Made by a program: the position numbers and the translations under genes. The notes under the pieces were generated by a model. It ran no database searches, had not been told where the DNA came from, and saw only the letters and a program-made list of their open reading frames with translations. From Streptomyces sp. NBC_01283 (GTDB lineage Bacteria; Actinomycetota; Actinomycetes; Streptomycetales; Streptomycetaceae), in NCBI RefSeq assembly GCF_041435335.1, contig NZ_CP108430.1, positions 1,240,001-1,304,000 on the forward strand: a stretch of 64,000 nucleotides of DNA, given 5' to 3'. Positions within the stretch are counted from its first letter, which is position 1, and every line of letters starts with the position of its first letter. Below are positions 25,233 to 33,068 of the stretch, piece by piece.

Positions 25233-26375
25233 CTACCGGGGTGCGGTGCGGCTGATCACTCGTACGGCATCGGCGATCTGTGTGCCGGTGAGATCCGCAC
25301 GGGCGGTCAGCCGCAGCCGCGAGATGCCGTCGGGCACCGACGGCGGACGGAAGCAGCCGACAGCGAGGCCCGCGCCCCTGCAGTCGGCGGCCCATCGCAC
25401 GGCCGCTTCCGGTGAGGGTGCGCGCACGGAGACGACGGCGGCGTCGGGACGTACCGCCGACAGGCCTTCCGCCGTGAGGCGTTCATGCAGTTCGGCCGCG
25501 ACCTCGCGGGCCCGTGCGGCGCGCTCCGGTTCCCCGCGAAGGAGCCGCAGGGCCGCCAGCGCCGCTCCCGCCGCGGCGGGAGCGAGCCCCGTGTCGAAGA
25601 TGAAGGTCCGGGCCGCGTTGACCAGATGGTCGATGACCTTGGCGGGCCCGAGGACCGCACCGCCCTGACTGCCGAAGGACTTCGACAGGGTGACCGTGGC
25701 CACCGTGTGCGCGGTGCCCGCGAGTCCGGCCGCCTGCGGGGCGCCCCGGCCGCCGTCGCCGAGCACGCCGAGCCCATGGGCGTCGTCGACGACGAGACCG
25801 GCGCCGAACTCCGTACAAACGGAACTGAGTTCGGCCAGCGAGGCGGCGTCACCGTCGACCGAGAAGACCGTGTCGGACACGACGACCGCGGGACCCGCGT
25901 GCGTGTCCAGCGCCTTGCGCACCGCTGAGGTGTCGGCGTGCGGCACCACCTGCGTCGTGCCGCGCGCCAGGCGGCAGCCGTCGATCAGCGAGGCGTGGTT
26001 GCCCGCGTCCGAGACGATCAGCGAACCGTGCGGGGCGAGGGCGGTGACGGCGGCGAGGTTCGCGGCGTATCCGGAGGAAAGGACCAGGGCGGACTCGAAG
26101 CCGCAGAACTCGGCGAGCTCGCGCTCCAGTTCCGCGTGCAGCTCGGTGGAGCCCGTCACCAGACGGGAACCGGTCGCTCCGCCTCCCCAGCGCCGGGCCG
26201 CGGCCGCGGCTCCCCCGGTGATCTCGGGGTGCCTGGCCAGGCCCAGGTAGTCGTTGCTCGCCAGGTCGAGGAGGCCACCGGCGTCGGCGGGGCGGGGGCG
26301 CAGGGTGCGGACGAGTCCGGCCTGCGCGCGCAGGTTCGCCTGCTCGTCGATCCAGTCGAACGGCGAGCTCACCAT
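25233..26375 (-). CDS. bioF: 8-amino-7-oxononanoate synthase BioF
   Basis: 380 residues. Joins pimeloyl thioester and L-alanine, the first committed step in building the biotin rings. PLP-enzyme landmarks: [16 protein letters not shown] near 35-50, [15 protein letters not shown] near 99-113, [12 protein letters not shown] near 195, and Lys232 in [16 protein letters not shown] at 26375 has GGAGG seven bases upstream. It is divergent from bioB-A-D, so the four genes share one control region. Confidence 0.95.
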   Translation of the reverse strand: MVSSPFDWIDEQANLRAQAGLVRTLRPRPADAGGLLDLASNDYLGLARHPEITGGAAAAARRWGGGATGSRLVTGSTELHAELERELAEFCGFESALVLSSGYAANLAAVTALAPHGSLIVSDAGNHASLIDGCRLARGTTQVVPHADTSAVRKALDTHAGPAVVVSDTVFSVDGDAASLAELSSVCTEFGAGLVVDDAHGLGVLGDGGRGAPQAAGLAGTAHTVATVTLSKSFGSQGGAVLGPAKVIDHLVNAARTFIFDTGLAPAAAGAALAALRLLRGEPERAARAREVAAELHERLTAEGLSAVRPDAAVVSVRAPSPEAAVRWAADCRGAGLAVGCFRPPSVPDGISRLRLTARADLTGTQIADAVRVISRTAPR

Positions 26376-26452
26376 GAGGGTTCCTCCGGGTCGTAAGGAC
26401 TGGCCGGTTTGTAGACAGTGCACAGACCCTAGCCGTCCGGCCACCGGGCCAG

Positions 26453-26472
26453 GATGTGGCAATACCCACACC
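26453..26472. promoter_or_regulatory. Inverted repeat between bioF and bioB
   Basis: GATGTGG and CCACACC, matching at 6 of 7 positions, flank CAATAC in the 163-base divergent bio promoter region. A candidate operator for a biotin repressor (BirA or BioQ type); it does not clearly match a known consensus. Confidence 0.35.
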
Positions 26473-26538
26473 TCTCAGCGTTTCTGTTGTGCGAACTCTC
26501 CTTGGAAACCGATGCTCTCGTACGTAAGGATCAGCGCC

Positions 26539-27735
26539 ATGGATCTGCTGAACACGCTGGTGGACAAGGGGCTTCGGCGCGAGCTGCCGACCCGTGAAGA
26601 GGCGCTGGCCGTGCTGGCCACCTCCGACGACGAGCTTCTCGACGTGGTGGCCGCCGCCGGGAAGGTACGGCGGCAGTGGTTCGGGCGCCGGGTGAAACTC
26701 AACTATCTGGTCAATCTGAAGTCGGGCCTCTGCCCGGAGGACTGCTCGTACTGTTCGCAGCGTCTGGGCTCGACGGCCGGCATCCTCAAGTACACCTGGC
26801 TGAAGCCCGACGAGGCCTCGCAGGCGGCGGCCGCCGGAGTGGCCGGCGGCGCCAAGCGGGTCTGTCTGGTCGCCAGCGGGCGCGGTCCGACCGACCGCGA
26901 CGTCGACCGGGTCTCGCAGACCATCGAGGCGATCAAGGAGCAGAACGAGGACGTCGAGGTGTGCGCGTGCCTCGGGCTGCTCTCCGCGGGCCAGGCGGAC
27001 AAACTGCGCACGGCGGGCGCGGACGCGTACAACCACAACCTCAATACGTCCGAGGGGACGTACGGCGAGATCACCACGACCCACACCTACGCCGACCGCG
27101 TGGACACCGTGCAGCAGGCGCAGGCCGCGGGTCTCTCCGCCTGTTCGGGCCTGATCGCGGGCATGGGCGAGAAGGATGACGACCTGGTGGACGTCGTCTT
27201 CGCGCTGCGCGACCTCGACCCCGACTCGGTGCCGGTCAACTTCCTGATCCCCTTCGAGGGCACACCGCTGGCCAAGGAGTGGAACCTCACCCCGCAGCGC
27301 TGCCTGCGCATCCTCGCGATGGTCCGCTTCGTCTGCCCCGACGTGGAGGTCCGCATCGCGGGCGGCCGCGAGGTGCACCTGCGCACGATGCAGCCCCTGG
27401 CGCTGCACCTCGCCAACTCGATCTTCCTGGGCGACTATCTGACCAGTGAGGGCCAGGCCGGCAAGACCGACCTGGAGATGATCGCGGACGCCGGTTTCGA
27501 GGTCGAGGGCACGGACACGGTGACGCTGCCGGAGCACCGTGCGGACGCGATCGCGGCTGCCGGGTGCGGGTCGCACGGCGAGGGCGGGGGCGGCTGCGGG
27601 CCGTGCGGTTCCGCGGAGCCCGAGCCGGTCGAAGCGGCCGCCTCAGAGGAGACGTCCGAGACGTCCGATGCGCGCACGGACCTGGTGGCGGTACGCCGCC
27701 GGGGCGCGGGAACGGATCTGGCGCCCAATGCCTGA
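26539..27735 (+). CDS. bioB: Biotin synthase BioB with Cys-rich C-terminal tail
   Basis: 398 residues. Radical-SAM enzyme that inserts sulfur into dethiobiotin. The cluster-binding cysteines are 65, 69 and 72 in [25 protein letters not shown] and [14 protein letters not shown] are also family hallmarks. The last 60 residues go beyond the usual end at the [10 protein letters not shown] region and include [15 protein letters not shown], two or three extra cysteines and a histidine. AAGGA precedes the ATG. Its stop overlaps bioA by eight bases. Confidence 0.95.
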   Translation: MDLLNTLVDKGLRRELPTREEALAVLATSDDELLDVVAAAGKVRRQWFGRRVKLNYLVNLKSGLCPEDCSYCSQRLGSTAGILKYTWLKPDEASQAAAAGVAGGAKRVCLVASGRGPTDRDVDRVSQTIEAIKEQNEDVEVCACLGLLSAGQADKLRTAGADAYNHNLNTSEGTYGEITTTHTYADRVDTVQQAQAAGLSACSGLIAGMGEKDDDLVDVVFALRDLDPDSVPVNFLIPFEGTPLAKEWNLTPQRCLRILAMVRFVCPDVEVRIAGGREVHLRTMQPLALHLANSIFLGDYLTSEGQAGKTDLEMIADAGFEVEGTDTVTLPEHRADAIAAAGCGSHGEGGGGCGPCGSAEPEPVEAAASEETSETSDARTDLVAVRRRGAGTDLAPNA

Positions 27736-29017
27736 TTTCTCCGTGCCCGAACTGCTCGACCTGGACCGACGCCACGTATGGCATCCGTACGGCCCCATGC
27801 CCGGCCGCCAGGAGCCCCTGGTCGTCGAGGCGGCGAGCGGCGTGCGGCTCCGGCTCGCGGGCGGTGGCGGCGAGTTGGTCGACGGCATGTCGTCCTGGTG
27901 GTCGGCGATCCACGGCTACAACCACCCCGTGCTCAACGACGCGGTGCGCGGCCAGCTCGACCGGATGAGCCACGTCATGTTCGGCGGGCTCACCCATGAG
28001 CCCGCCGTGCGCCTGGCCAAACGCCTGGTCGACATAACCCCGGACGGCCTCGAACACGTCTTCCTCGCGGACTCCGGTTCGGTGTCGGTCGAGGTCGCGG
28101 TCAAGATGTGCCTGCAGCACTGGCGCTCCCTGGGCCGCCCGGAAAAGCGGCGGATGCTGACCTGGCGCGGCGGCTACCACGGGGACACCTGGCAGCCCAT
28201 GTCGGTGTGCGACCCCAAGGGCGGCATGCACGAGCTGTGGCAGGGGGCGCTGCCCCAGCAGGTGTTCGCGGACGCGCCGCCCGCGGGCTTCGAGGCGTAC
28301 GACGACGCCTACGCCGATCATCTGCGCGAGGTGATCGGACGCCACGCCCACGAGCTGGCCGGTGTGATCGTGGAGCCGGTGGTGCAGGGGGCGGGTGGTA
28401 TGCGGTTCCACTCCCCCGCCTATCTGCGGGTGCTGCGGGAGGCCTGCGACGAGCACGACGTCCTGCTCGTGTTCGACGAGATCGCCACGGGGTTCGGCCG
28501 CACGGGCGCGCTGTTCGGCGCGGACCACGCGGGTGTCACGCCCGATGTGATGTGCCTGGGCAAGTCGCTGACCGGCGGTTATCTGACGCTGGCGGCGACG
28601 CTGTGCACGGCGCGGGTCGCGGACGGCATCTCACAGGGCGAGGTGCCGGTCCTGGCCCACGGCCCGACGTTCATGGGCAATCCGCTGGCCACCGCGGTGG
28701 CCTCCGCCTCGATCGAGCTGCTGCTCGGACAGGACTGGCAGACCGAGGTCAAGCGGATCGAGACGGGTCTGCGCGGCACGCTGGCCGAGGCGGCCGGCCT
28801 GCCGGGCGTCCGGGACGTACGGGTGCTCGGCGCGATCGGTGTCGTACAGCTGGACCACGCCGTGGACATGGAGGCGGCCACCCGCGCCGCGACGCGCGAG
28901 GGGGTGTGGGTGCGGCCGTTCCGCGACCTCATCTACACGATGCCGCCGTTCATCACGAGCGACGACGACGTGGCACGGATCGGACGCGCGGTGTGCGCGG
29001 CGGCGAAGGAGGGCTGA
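27728..29017 (+). CDS. bioA: Adenosylmethionine-8-amino-7-oxononanoate aminotransferase BioA
   Basis: 429 residues. Converts KAPA to DAPA using S-adenosylmethionine as amino donor. Seen: HVWHPYGPM near 16-24, the substrate-loop [15 protein letters not shown] near 53-67, [12 protein letters not shown] near 249-260, and the PLP lysine 279 in [11 protein letters not shown]. Tryptophans in SSWWSA distinguish DAPA aminotransferase from other class III enzymes. Overlaps bioB by eight bases and is followed at one base by bioD. Confidence 0.96.
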   Translation: MPDFSVPELLDLDRRHVWHPYGPMPGRQEPLVVEAASGVRLRLAGGGGELVDGMSSWWSAIHGYNHPVLNDAVRGQLDRMSHVMFGGLTHEPAVRLAKRLVDITPDGLEHVFLADSGSVSVEVAVKMCLQHWRSLGRPEKRRMLTWRGGYHGDTWQPMSVCDPKGGMHELWQGALPQQVFADAPPAGFEAYDDAYADHLREVIGRHAHELAGVIVEPVVQGAGGMRFHSPAYLRVLREACDEHDVLLVFDEIATGFGRTGALFGADHAGVTPDVMCLGKSLTGGYLTLAATLCTARVADGISQGEVPVLAHGPTFMGNPLATAVASASIELLLGQDWQTEVKRIETGLRGTLAEAAGLPGVRDVRVLGAIGVVQLDHAVDMEAATRAATREGVWVRPFRDLIYTMPPFITSDDDVARIGRAVCAAAKEG

Positions 29018-29018
29018 G

Positions 29019-29747
29019 ATGACGGTCATCGTGGTGTCCGGGACGGGCACCGAGATCGGCAAGACGGTGACGACGGCCGCCGTGGCCGCCCTGGCGCTGG
29101 CCGCCGGGCGCAGTGTCGCCATGCTCAAGCCCGCGCAGACCGGGGTGGCCCCTGGTGAGCCGGGCGACGCGGAGGAGGTGACGCGGCTCGCGGGCGACGA
29201 GATCACGACGCTCGAACTCGCCCGCTTTCCGGAGCCGTTGGCTCCGAATACCGCCGCTCGGCGGGCGGGCATGGCGCAGGTCCGCCCCCATGAAGTGGCC
29301 GAGGCGGCGGCGAAGTTGGCGGTCGACCACGACCTGGTCCTGATCGAGGGCGCGGGCGGGCTGCTCGTCCAGTACGACGACGAGGGCGCCACCCTCGCCG
29401 ACGCGGCGCGGCTCCTCTCGGCCCCGGTCCTGGTGGTCGCGACCGCGGGTCTCGGCACGCTGAACACGACGACCCTCACCACGGAGGCACTGCGGGCCCG
29501 CGGCCTGGCCCCGCTGGGCGTGACGGTCGGCAGCTGGCCCGCCACCCCCGACCTGGCATCCCGCTGCAACCTGGCGGACCTGCCCCACTCCGCGGGCACC
29601 CCGCTCCTCGGCGCGCTGCCGGAGGGCGCAGGATCCCTCCCTCGCACCGCCTTCCGTACCGGTGCGGCCACGTGGCTGGGACCGGAGCTGGGCGGCACGT
29701 GGGACGCCCGGGCATTCACGGCTCAGGAGGCACCACCCGCCCCCTGA
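29019..29747 (+). CDS. bioD: Dethiobiotin synthetase BioD
   Basis: 242 residues. ATP-dependent closure of the ureido ring with CO2. The P-loop is GTGTEIGKT (8-16), with MLKPAQTG near 35-42 and the IEGAGGLLVQY motif near 109-119. The ATG is one base after the bioA stop. Together with bioF, bioB and bioA this is the full ring-forming set; no bioC or bioH is visible, so pimelate supply comes from elsewhere. Confidence 0.95.
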   Translation: MTVIVVSGTGTEIGKTVTTAAVAALALAAGRSVAMLKPAQTGVAPGEPGDAEEVTRLAGDEITTLELARFPEPLAPNTAARRAGMAQVRPHEVAEAAAKLAVDHDLVLIEGAGGLLVQYDDEGATLADAARLLSAPVLVVATAGLGTLNTTTLTTEALRARGLAPLGVTVGSWPATPDLASRCNLADLPHSAGTPLLGALPEGAGSLPRTAFRTGAATWLGPELGGTWDARAFTAQEAPPAP

Positions 29748-29869
29748 ACCACCGGCGGCGCCGCCACGCCCCGCGTTCCGGCGCCGCCACGGTCCTCGCA
29801 GCTCTCCGCGTGGGGGAAACCGGGTGTGCCGGGGCACCATTGCGGTATCCGTTGCGCCGAGGAGGGCCC

Positions 29870-30541
29870 ATGTCACCTCGTTTCGCCAAGGCCGTGTCAC
29901 GGGACGCGGTGCACCATCCCGTTTTCGCCCGGTTCTACGCACGGCAGAGCGTGGCCGCCGAGCGCGTCATCGCCACGTACCGCAAGGAGCTGCTAGCCGG
30001 GCTCTCCGGTCGGGTGATCGAGGTCGGTGCGGGGAACGGGCTGAACTTCGCGCACTATCCGGCGGCCGTCGCCGAGGTCGTGGCCATCGAACCGGAGCGC
30101 ATCCTGCGCCAGTTCGCCGCGGACGCGGCCGTGCGGGCCGACGTACCGGTCGACGTGGTGCCCGGCGCCGCCGAGGCCCTGCCCGTCAAGAGCGAGGCCT
30201 TCGACGGCGCCGTGGCCTCGCTGGTCCTGTGCAGCGTGCGCGACGTGCCCCGTGCCCTCGGCGAGCTGCGGCGCGTCCTGCGGCCGGGCGGCGAGCTGCG
30301 GTTCTTCGAGCACGGCGTAGCCGGGGGTGCGGCGATGGCGGCCACGCAGCGCGCCCTGGACCGCACGGTCTGGCCCCTGCTCTTCGGCGGCTGTCACGTC
30401 GCGCGGAACCCCCTGGATGCCCTGCGCGCCGCCGGCTTCGAGATCGGCCCGTACCGGAAGCTGCTGGTGCCCCCGAAGGGCCCGCGGCTGCCCTCCTCCT
30501 ACTGCGTGCTGGGCAGCGCCCGGCGGCCGGAGACCGACTGA
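29870..30541 (+). CDS. Class I SAM-dependent methyltransferase (UbiE/Methyltransf_11 type)
   Basis: 223 residues. SAM-binding motif I is VIEVGAGNGLNFAHYP near 49-64, with the acidic VVAIEPE near 71, DGAVASLVLCSVRDVPRALG near 113 and ELRRVLRPGGELRFFEHG. The layout matches methyltransferases annotated in phospholipid or menaquinone modification, but the substrate is not defined. GGAGGG precedes the ATG. It stands 122 bases after bioD and probably has its own promoter. Confidence 0.85.
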   Translation: MSPRFAKAVSRDAVHHPVFARFYARQSVAAERVIATYRKELLAGLSGRVIEVGAGNGLNFAHYPAAVAEVVAIEPERILRQFAADAAVRADVPVDVVPGAAEALPVKSEAFDGAVASLVLCSVRDVPRALGELRRVLRPGGELRFFEHGVAGGAAMAATQRALDRTVWPLLFGGCHVARNPLDALRAAGFEIGPYRKLLVPPKGPRLPSSYCVLGSARRPETD

Positions 30542-30602
30542 CACGGCCGGGCGCGAGCCGAACCGAGCTGCGCCGAACCGAGCTGCGCCGACGGGCCCGG
30601 CG

Positions 30603-30965
30603 TCAGATCACCTGCGTGAGGTTGACCGCGTTGCCGTCCGGGTCCTTGATGTGCGCGACGCGCTGCCCCCACGGCATGTCGTTGGCGGGCCCGAGCGCCT
30701 CACCACCGAGGGAATCCACCCGCTCCAGGAGGTCGTCCACGGCCTGCACCGCCACGCTCAGGAGAATGCGCTGGGGCGAGTCCAGGGGCACGCTCGTGTC
30801 CGAGACCACGCCGAGCTCCGAGTCCCCGATGCGCAGGTCCACGAAGAACGCGGGCCCCTCCTCCGGGGTCCTGGACACCTCCACGGCCCCGAGGAGTTCC
30901 TGGTAGAAGCGCAGCAGACGGTCGAGATCCGGGGTGATGATCATCGGCTGGATGGCGGCAGGCAT
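30603..30965 (-). CDS. VOC (glyoxalase/dioxygenase superfamily) protein
   Basis: 120 residues. The paired beta-alpha-beta-beta-beta pattern of a vicinal oxygen chelate module is seen: PMIITPDLDRLLRFYQELLG near 7-26 and RVAHIKDPDGNAVNLTQ near 102-118. Single-module VOC proteins work as dimers and include glyoxalases, bleomycin-type resistance proteins and ring-cleavage enzymes. It is divergent from a second VOC gene at 31016. Confidence 0.9.
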   Translation of the reverse strand: MPAAIQPMIITPDLDRLLRFYQELLGAVEVSRTPEEGPAFFVDLRIGDSELGVVSDTSVPLDSPQRILLSVAVQAVDDLLERVDSLGGEALGPANDMPWGQRVAHIKDPDGNAVNLTQVI

Positions 30966-31015
30966 GGGCGTCCTCCTGAAGTGCGGCTCTCTCCCGCCGA
31001 ACCTATCCTCGCCGC

Positions 31016-31366
31016 ATGATCAATGGCGCACACCTCATCATCTACAGCAACGACGCCGAGGCCGACCGGGCCTTCTTCCGCGACGTACTGGAGTACCCCC
31101 ACGTGGACGCGGGCGGCGGCTGGCTGATCTTCAAGCTGCCGCCGACGGAAGCCGCCGTCCATCCCACGCCGGGCCCGGAGTCGCACGAGCTCTATCTGAT
31201 GTGCGACGACGTGGAGGACACGGTCGCGCAACTGGCCTCCAGGGGCGTGGAGTTCACCGCGCCGGTCACCGACGCCGGCTGGGGCCTGCTCACCCGCTTC
31301 AAGCTGCCCGGCGGCGGCGAGGTCGGCCTGTACGAGCCGCGCCACCCGCGGGCCACCGATCTGTGA
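31016..31366 (+). CDS. VOC superfamily protein
   Basis: 116 residues of the VOC fold: AHLIIYSNDAEADRAFFRDV near 5-24, HELYLMCDDVEDTVAQLASR near 57, and a C-terminal LPGGGEVGLYEPRHPR with the metal-type glutamate. It is not closely similar to its divergent neighbour at 30603, so this is probably not a recent duplication. Function unknown. Confidence 0.88.
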   Translation: MINGAHLIIYSNDAEADRAFFRDVLEYPHVDAGGGWLIFKLPPTEAAVHPTPGPESHELYLMCDDVEDTVAQLASRGVEFTAPVTDAGWGLLTRFKLPGGGEVGLYEPRHPRATDL

Positions 31367-31390
31367 GAGCCCCCCGGGGTGGGCCCGCGG

Positions 31391-31762
31391 CTACAGGCTC
31401 CACTTCCGCAGCTCGTCCGCGATGGCCCGCACGCTCGCCCCGTCCTCCTTCACCAGGCGCGCCAGCTCACGCACCTGCTCGGGCGAGGTGACGACCTTCA
31501 TGCCGCTGGCGACCAGATAGGCGTAGGCGACGGACGAGGCGAAGAGGGCGTTCGAGCGTTCCAGCGCCGGGATGTGCAGGAGGACCTGGAGCAGGGCCGC
31601 GGCCCGGTCGTGCGGGCTCTCGTAGACGGGCACGCCGAAGATCTCCGCCTCGTGCCGGCTGACGGCGGCCACGAGGGCACCCCAGTCGGTGACCTGCGGG
31701 TCTCCGGGCGTCTTGTGTTCGGCGATCATCAACAGCCAGGCAAGATCGATTCTGAGGTTCAA
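31391..31762 (-). CDS. Fic/Doc-like toxin-position protein with degenerate Fic motif
   Basis: About 123 residues from a TTG at 31762, four bases after the antitoxin stop, beginning (M)NLRIDLAWLLMIAEHKTPGD. C-terminal helices LFASSVAYAYLVASGMKVV and SPEQVRELARLV align with phage P1 Doc. The Fic motif HxFxDxNKR is replaced by HIPALERSNAL: one asparagine aligns, but the phosphate-binding NKR part and phenylalanine are missing. Annotated relatives are called Fic toxins; activity here is doubtful. An in-frame ATG at 31792 lies inside the antitoxin gene. Confidence 0.7.
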   Translation of the reverse strand: MNLRIDLAWLLMIAEHKTPGDPQVTDWGALVAAVSRHEAEIFGVPVYESPHDRAAALLQVLLHIPALERSNALFASSVAYAYLVASGMKVVTSPEQVRELARLVKEDGASVRAIADELRKWSL

Positions 31763-31766
31763 GGGC

Positions 31767-31994
31767 TTAACGACGACCCTCGCGCTCAGCACCGAACTCT
31801 TCGGCGAAGACGGATTCGTACTGCTTCATGAAGTCGGCGGCGGCCTCGACGAACGTGTGGCCGATCTCGCCTGCGTCCTGTTTGACCAGTTCCTCGATGT
31901 AGCGGTTCACGCTCATGCCGCGGGCGAGCGCGCGCTCGCGGGCGGCCCGGGCGGTGTCCTCGTCCACCCGCACGTTCAACTGGGTCTTCGCCAT
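31767..31994 (-). CDS. Ribbon-helix-helix-type antitoxin
   Basis: 75 residues. The N-terminus KTQLNVRVDEDTARAARERA then GMSVNRYIEELVKQ is a ribbon-helix-helix DNA-binding pattern as in CopG/Arc antitoxins. The C-terminal half (GHTFVEAAADFMKQYESVFA) would bind the partner. It precedes the Fic-like gene by four bases, the usual antitoxin-first order, so it probably represses the pair. Confidence 0.8.
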   Translation of the reverse strand: MAKTQLNVRVDEDTARAARERALARGMSVNRYIEELVKQDAGEIGHTFVEAAADFMKQYESVFAEEFGAEREGRR

Positions 31995-32190
31995 TCCCTC
32001 AAGCTAGCGCCGGGGCGCTAGCCCCGGCAAGAGGGCACGGGAGGGCGCAGAGGCGCACACGAGGCGCCGGTCCAGTGCCCCTTACATACGTCTCCGGTTC
32101 ACGACCTTGGAGGGATACCGGCACCCGTCCCCACCCTCTACTCTCGGCAGGATTACGGGAGTTGGAGCGGCTACGACCCAGGAGGCGGCC

Positions 32191-33054
32191 TTGTCCACAC
32201 CTGCTTCGACATCGGCCACGGGCCTTGCGGAACCCGCCGGGGTCGCCGCACGGGCACGCGGTCTGACCAAGGCGTACGGCTCCGGCGAGACCGCCGTGCT
32301 CGCCCTCGACGCGGTCGACGTGGACATCGCACGCGGCCGTTTCACCGCGGTCATGGGCCCGTCCGGCTCGGGGAAGTCCACGCTCATGCATCTGCTCGCC
32401 GGACTCGACACGGTCTCCGCGGGACAGGTGTGGCTCGGCGACACCGAGATCACCGGGCTCAGGGAACGGGAGCTGACGCAGCTGCGGCGGGACCGCATCG
32501 GATTCATGTTCCAGTCCTTCAACCTCATCCCCACCCTGAACGCCCTAGAGAACATCACGCTGCCGATGGACATCGCGGGCCAGCACCCCGACCGCGAGTG
32601 GCTGGACCACGTCATCGGGACGCTCGGCCTGCGCGACCGCCTCAAGCACCGGCCCGCCGAGCTCTCCGGCGGCCAGCAGCAGCGCGTGGCGTGCGCGCGT
32701 GCGCTCGCCTCGCGCCCCGAACTGATCTTCGCGGACGAACCGACCGGCAACCTCGACTCGCGCGCGGGCCTCGAAGTGCTCGGCTTCCTGCGCGAGGCCG
32801 TCGACAAGCTGGAGCAGACCGTCGTGATGGTGACCCACGATCCCGGCGCCGCCGCCCATGCCGACCTGGTGCTCTTCCTGGCGGACGGCCGCATCGTCGA
32901 CACGATGCCGCGCCCGTCGGCGGAGTCGGTCCTGGAACGTCTCAAGCAGTTCGAAGTGATCCAAATGGTGCCCCAGGAAAGCCGTCCCGAACAGGAGAGC
33001 CGTCCCGAAAACGACGGCGGTCAGCACGCCGACAGCTCGCCGGACCGGGACTGA
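32191..33054 (+). CDS. ABC transporter ATP-binding protein, MacB/LolD type
   Basis: 287 residues from a TTG at 32191 with a perfect AGGAGG five bases upstream. Walker A is GPSGSGKST, the Q-loop FQSFNLIPTLNALENITLP, the signature LSGGQQQRVACARAL, and Walker B LIFADEPTGNLDSRAG, the last being the MacB/LolD subfamily hallmark. The last 40 residues are polar and repeat SRPEQESRPEN. The FtsX-type permease begins 14 bases downstream; together they form a mechanotransmission exporter. Confidence 0.94.
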   Translation: MSTPASTSATGLAEPAGVAARARGLTKAYGSGETAVLALDAVDVDIARGRFTAVMGPSGSGKSTLMHLLAGLDTVSAGQVWLGDTEITGLRERELTQLRRDRIGFMFQSFNLIPTLNALENITLPMDIAGQHPDREWLDHVIGTLGLRDRLKHRPAELSGGQQQRVACARALASRPELIFADEPTGNLDSRAGLEVLGFLREAVDKLEQTVVMVTHDPGAAAHADLVLFLADGRIVDTMPRPSAESVLERLKQFEVIQMVPQESRPEQESRPENDGGQHADSSPDRD

Positions 33055-33068
33055 GGCGGCCCGCGGCC

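Noticed and set aside
25849..27576. 575-residue minus-strand frame across bioB and bioF
   Set aside because: Antisense to bioB; only its last part would overlap bioF in another frame. No recognised motif.
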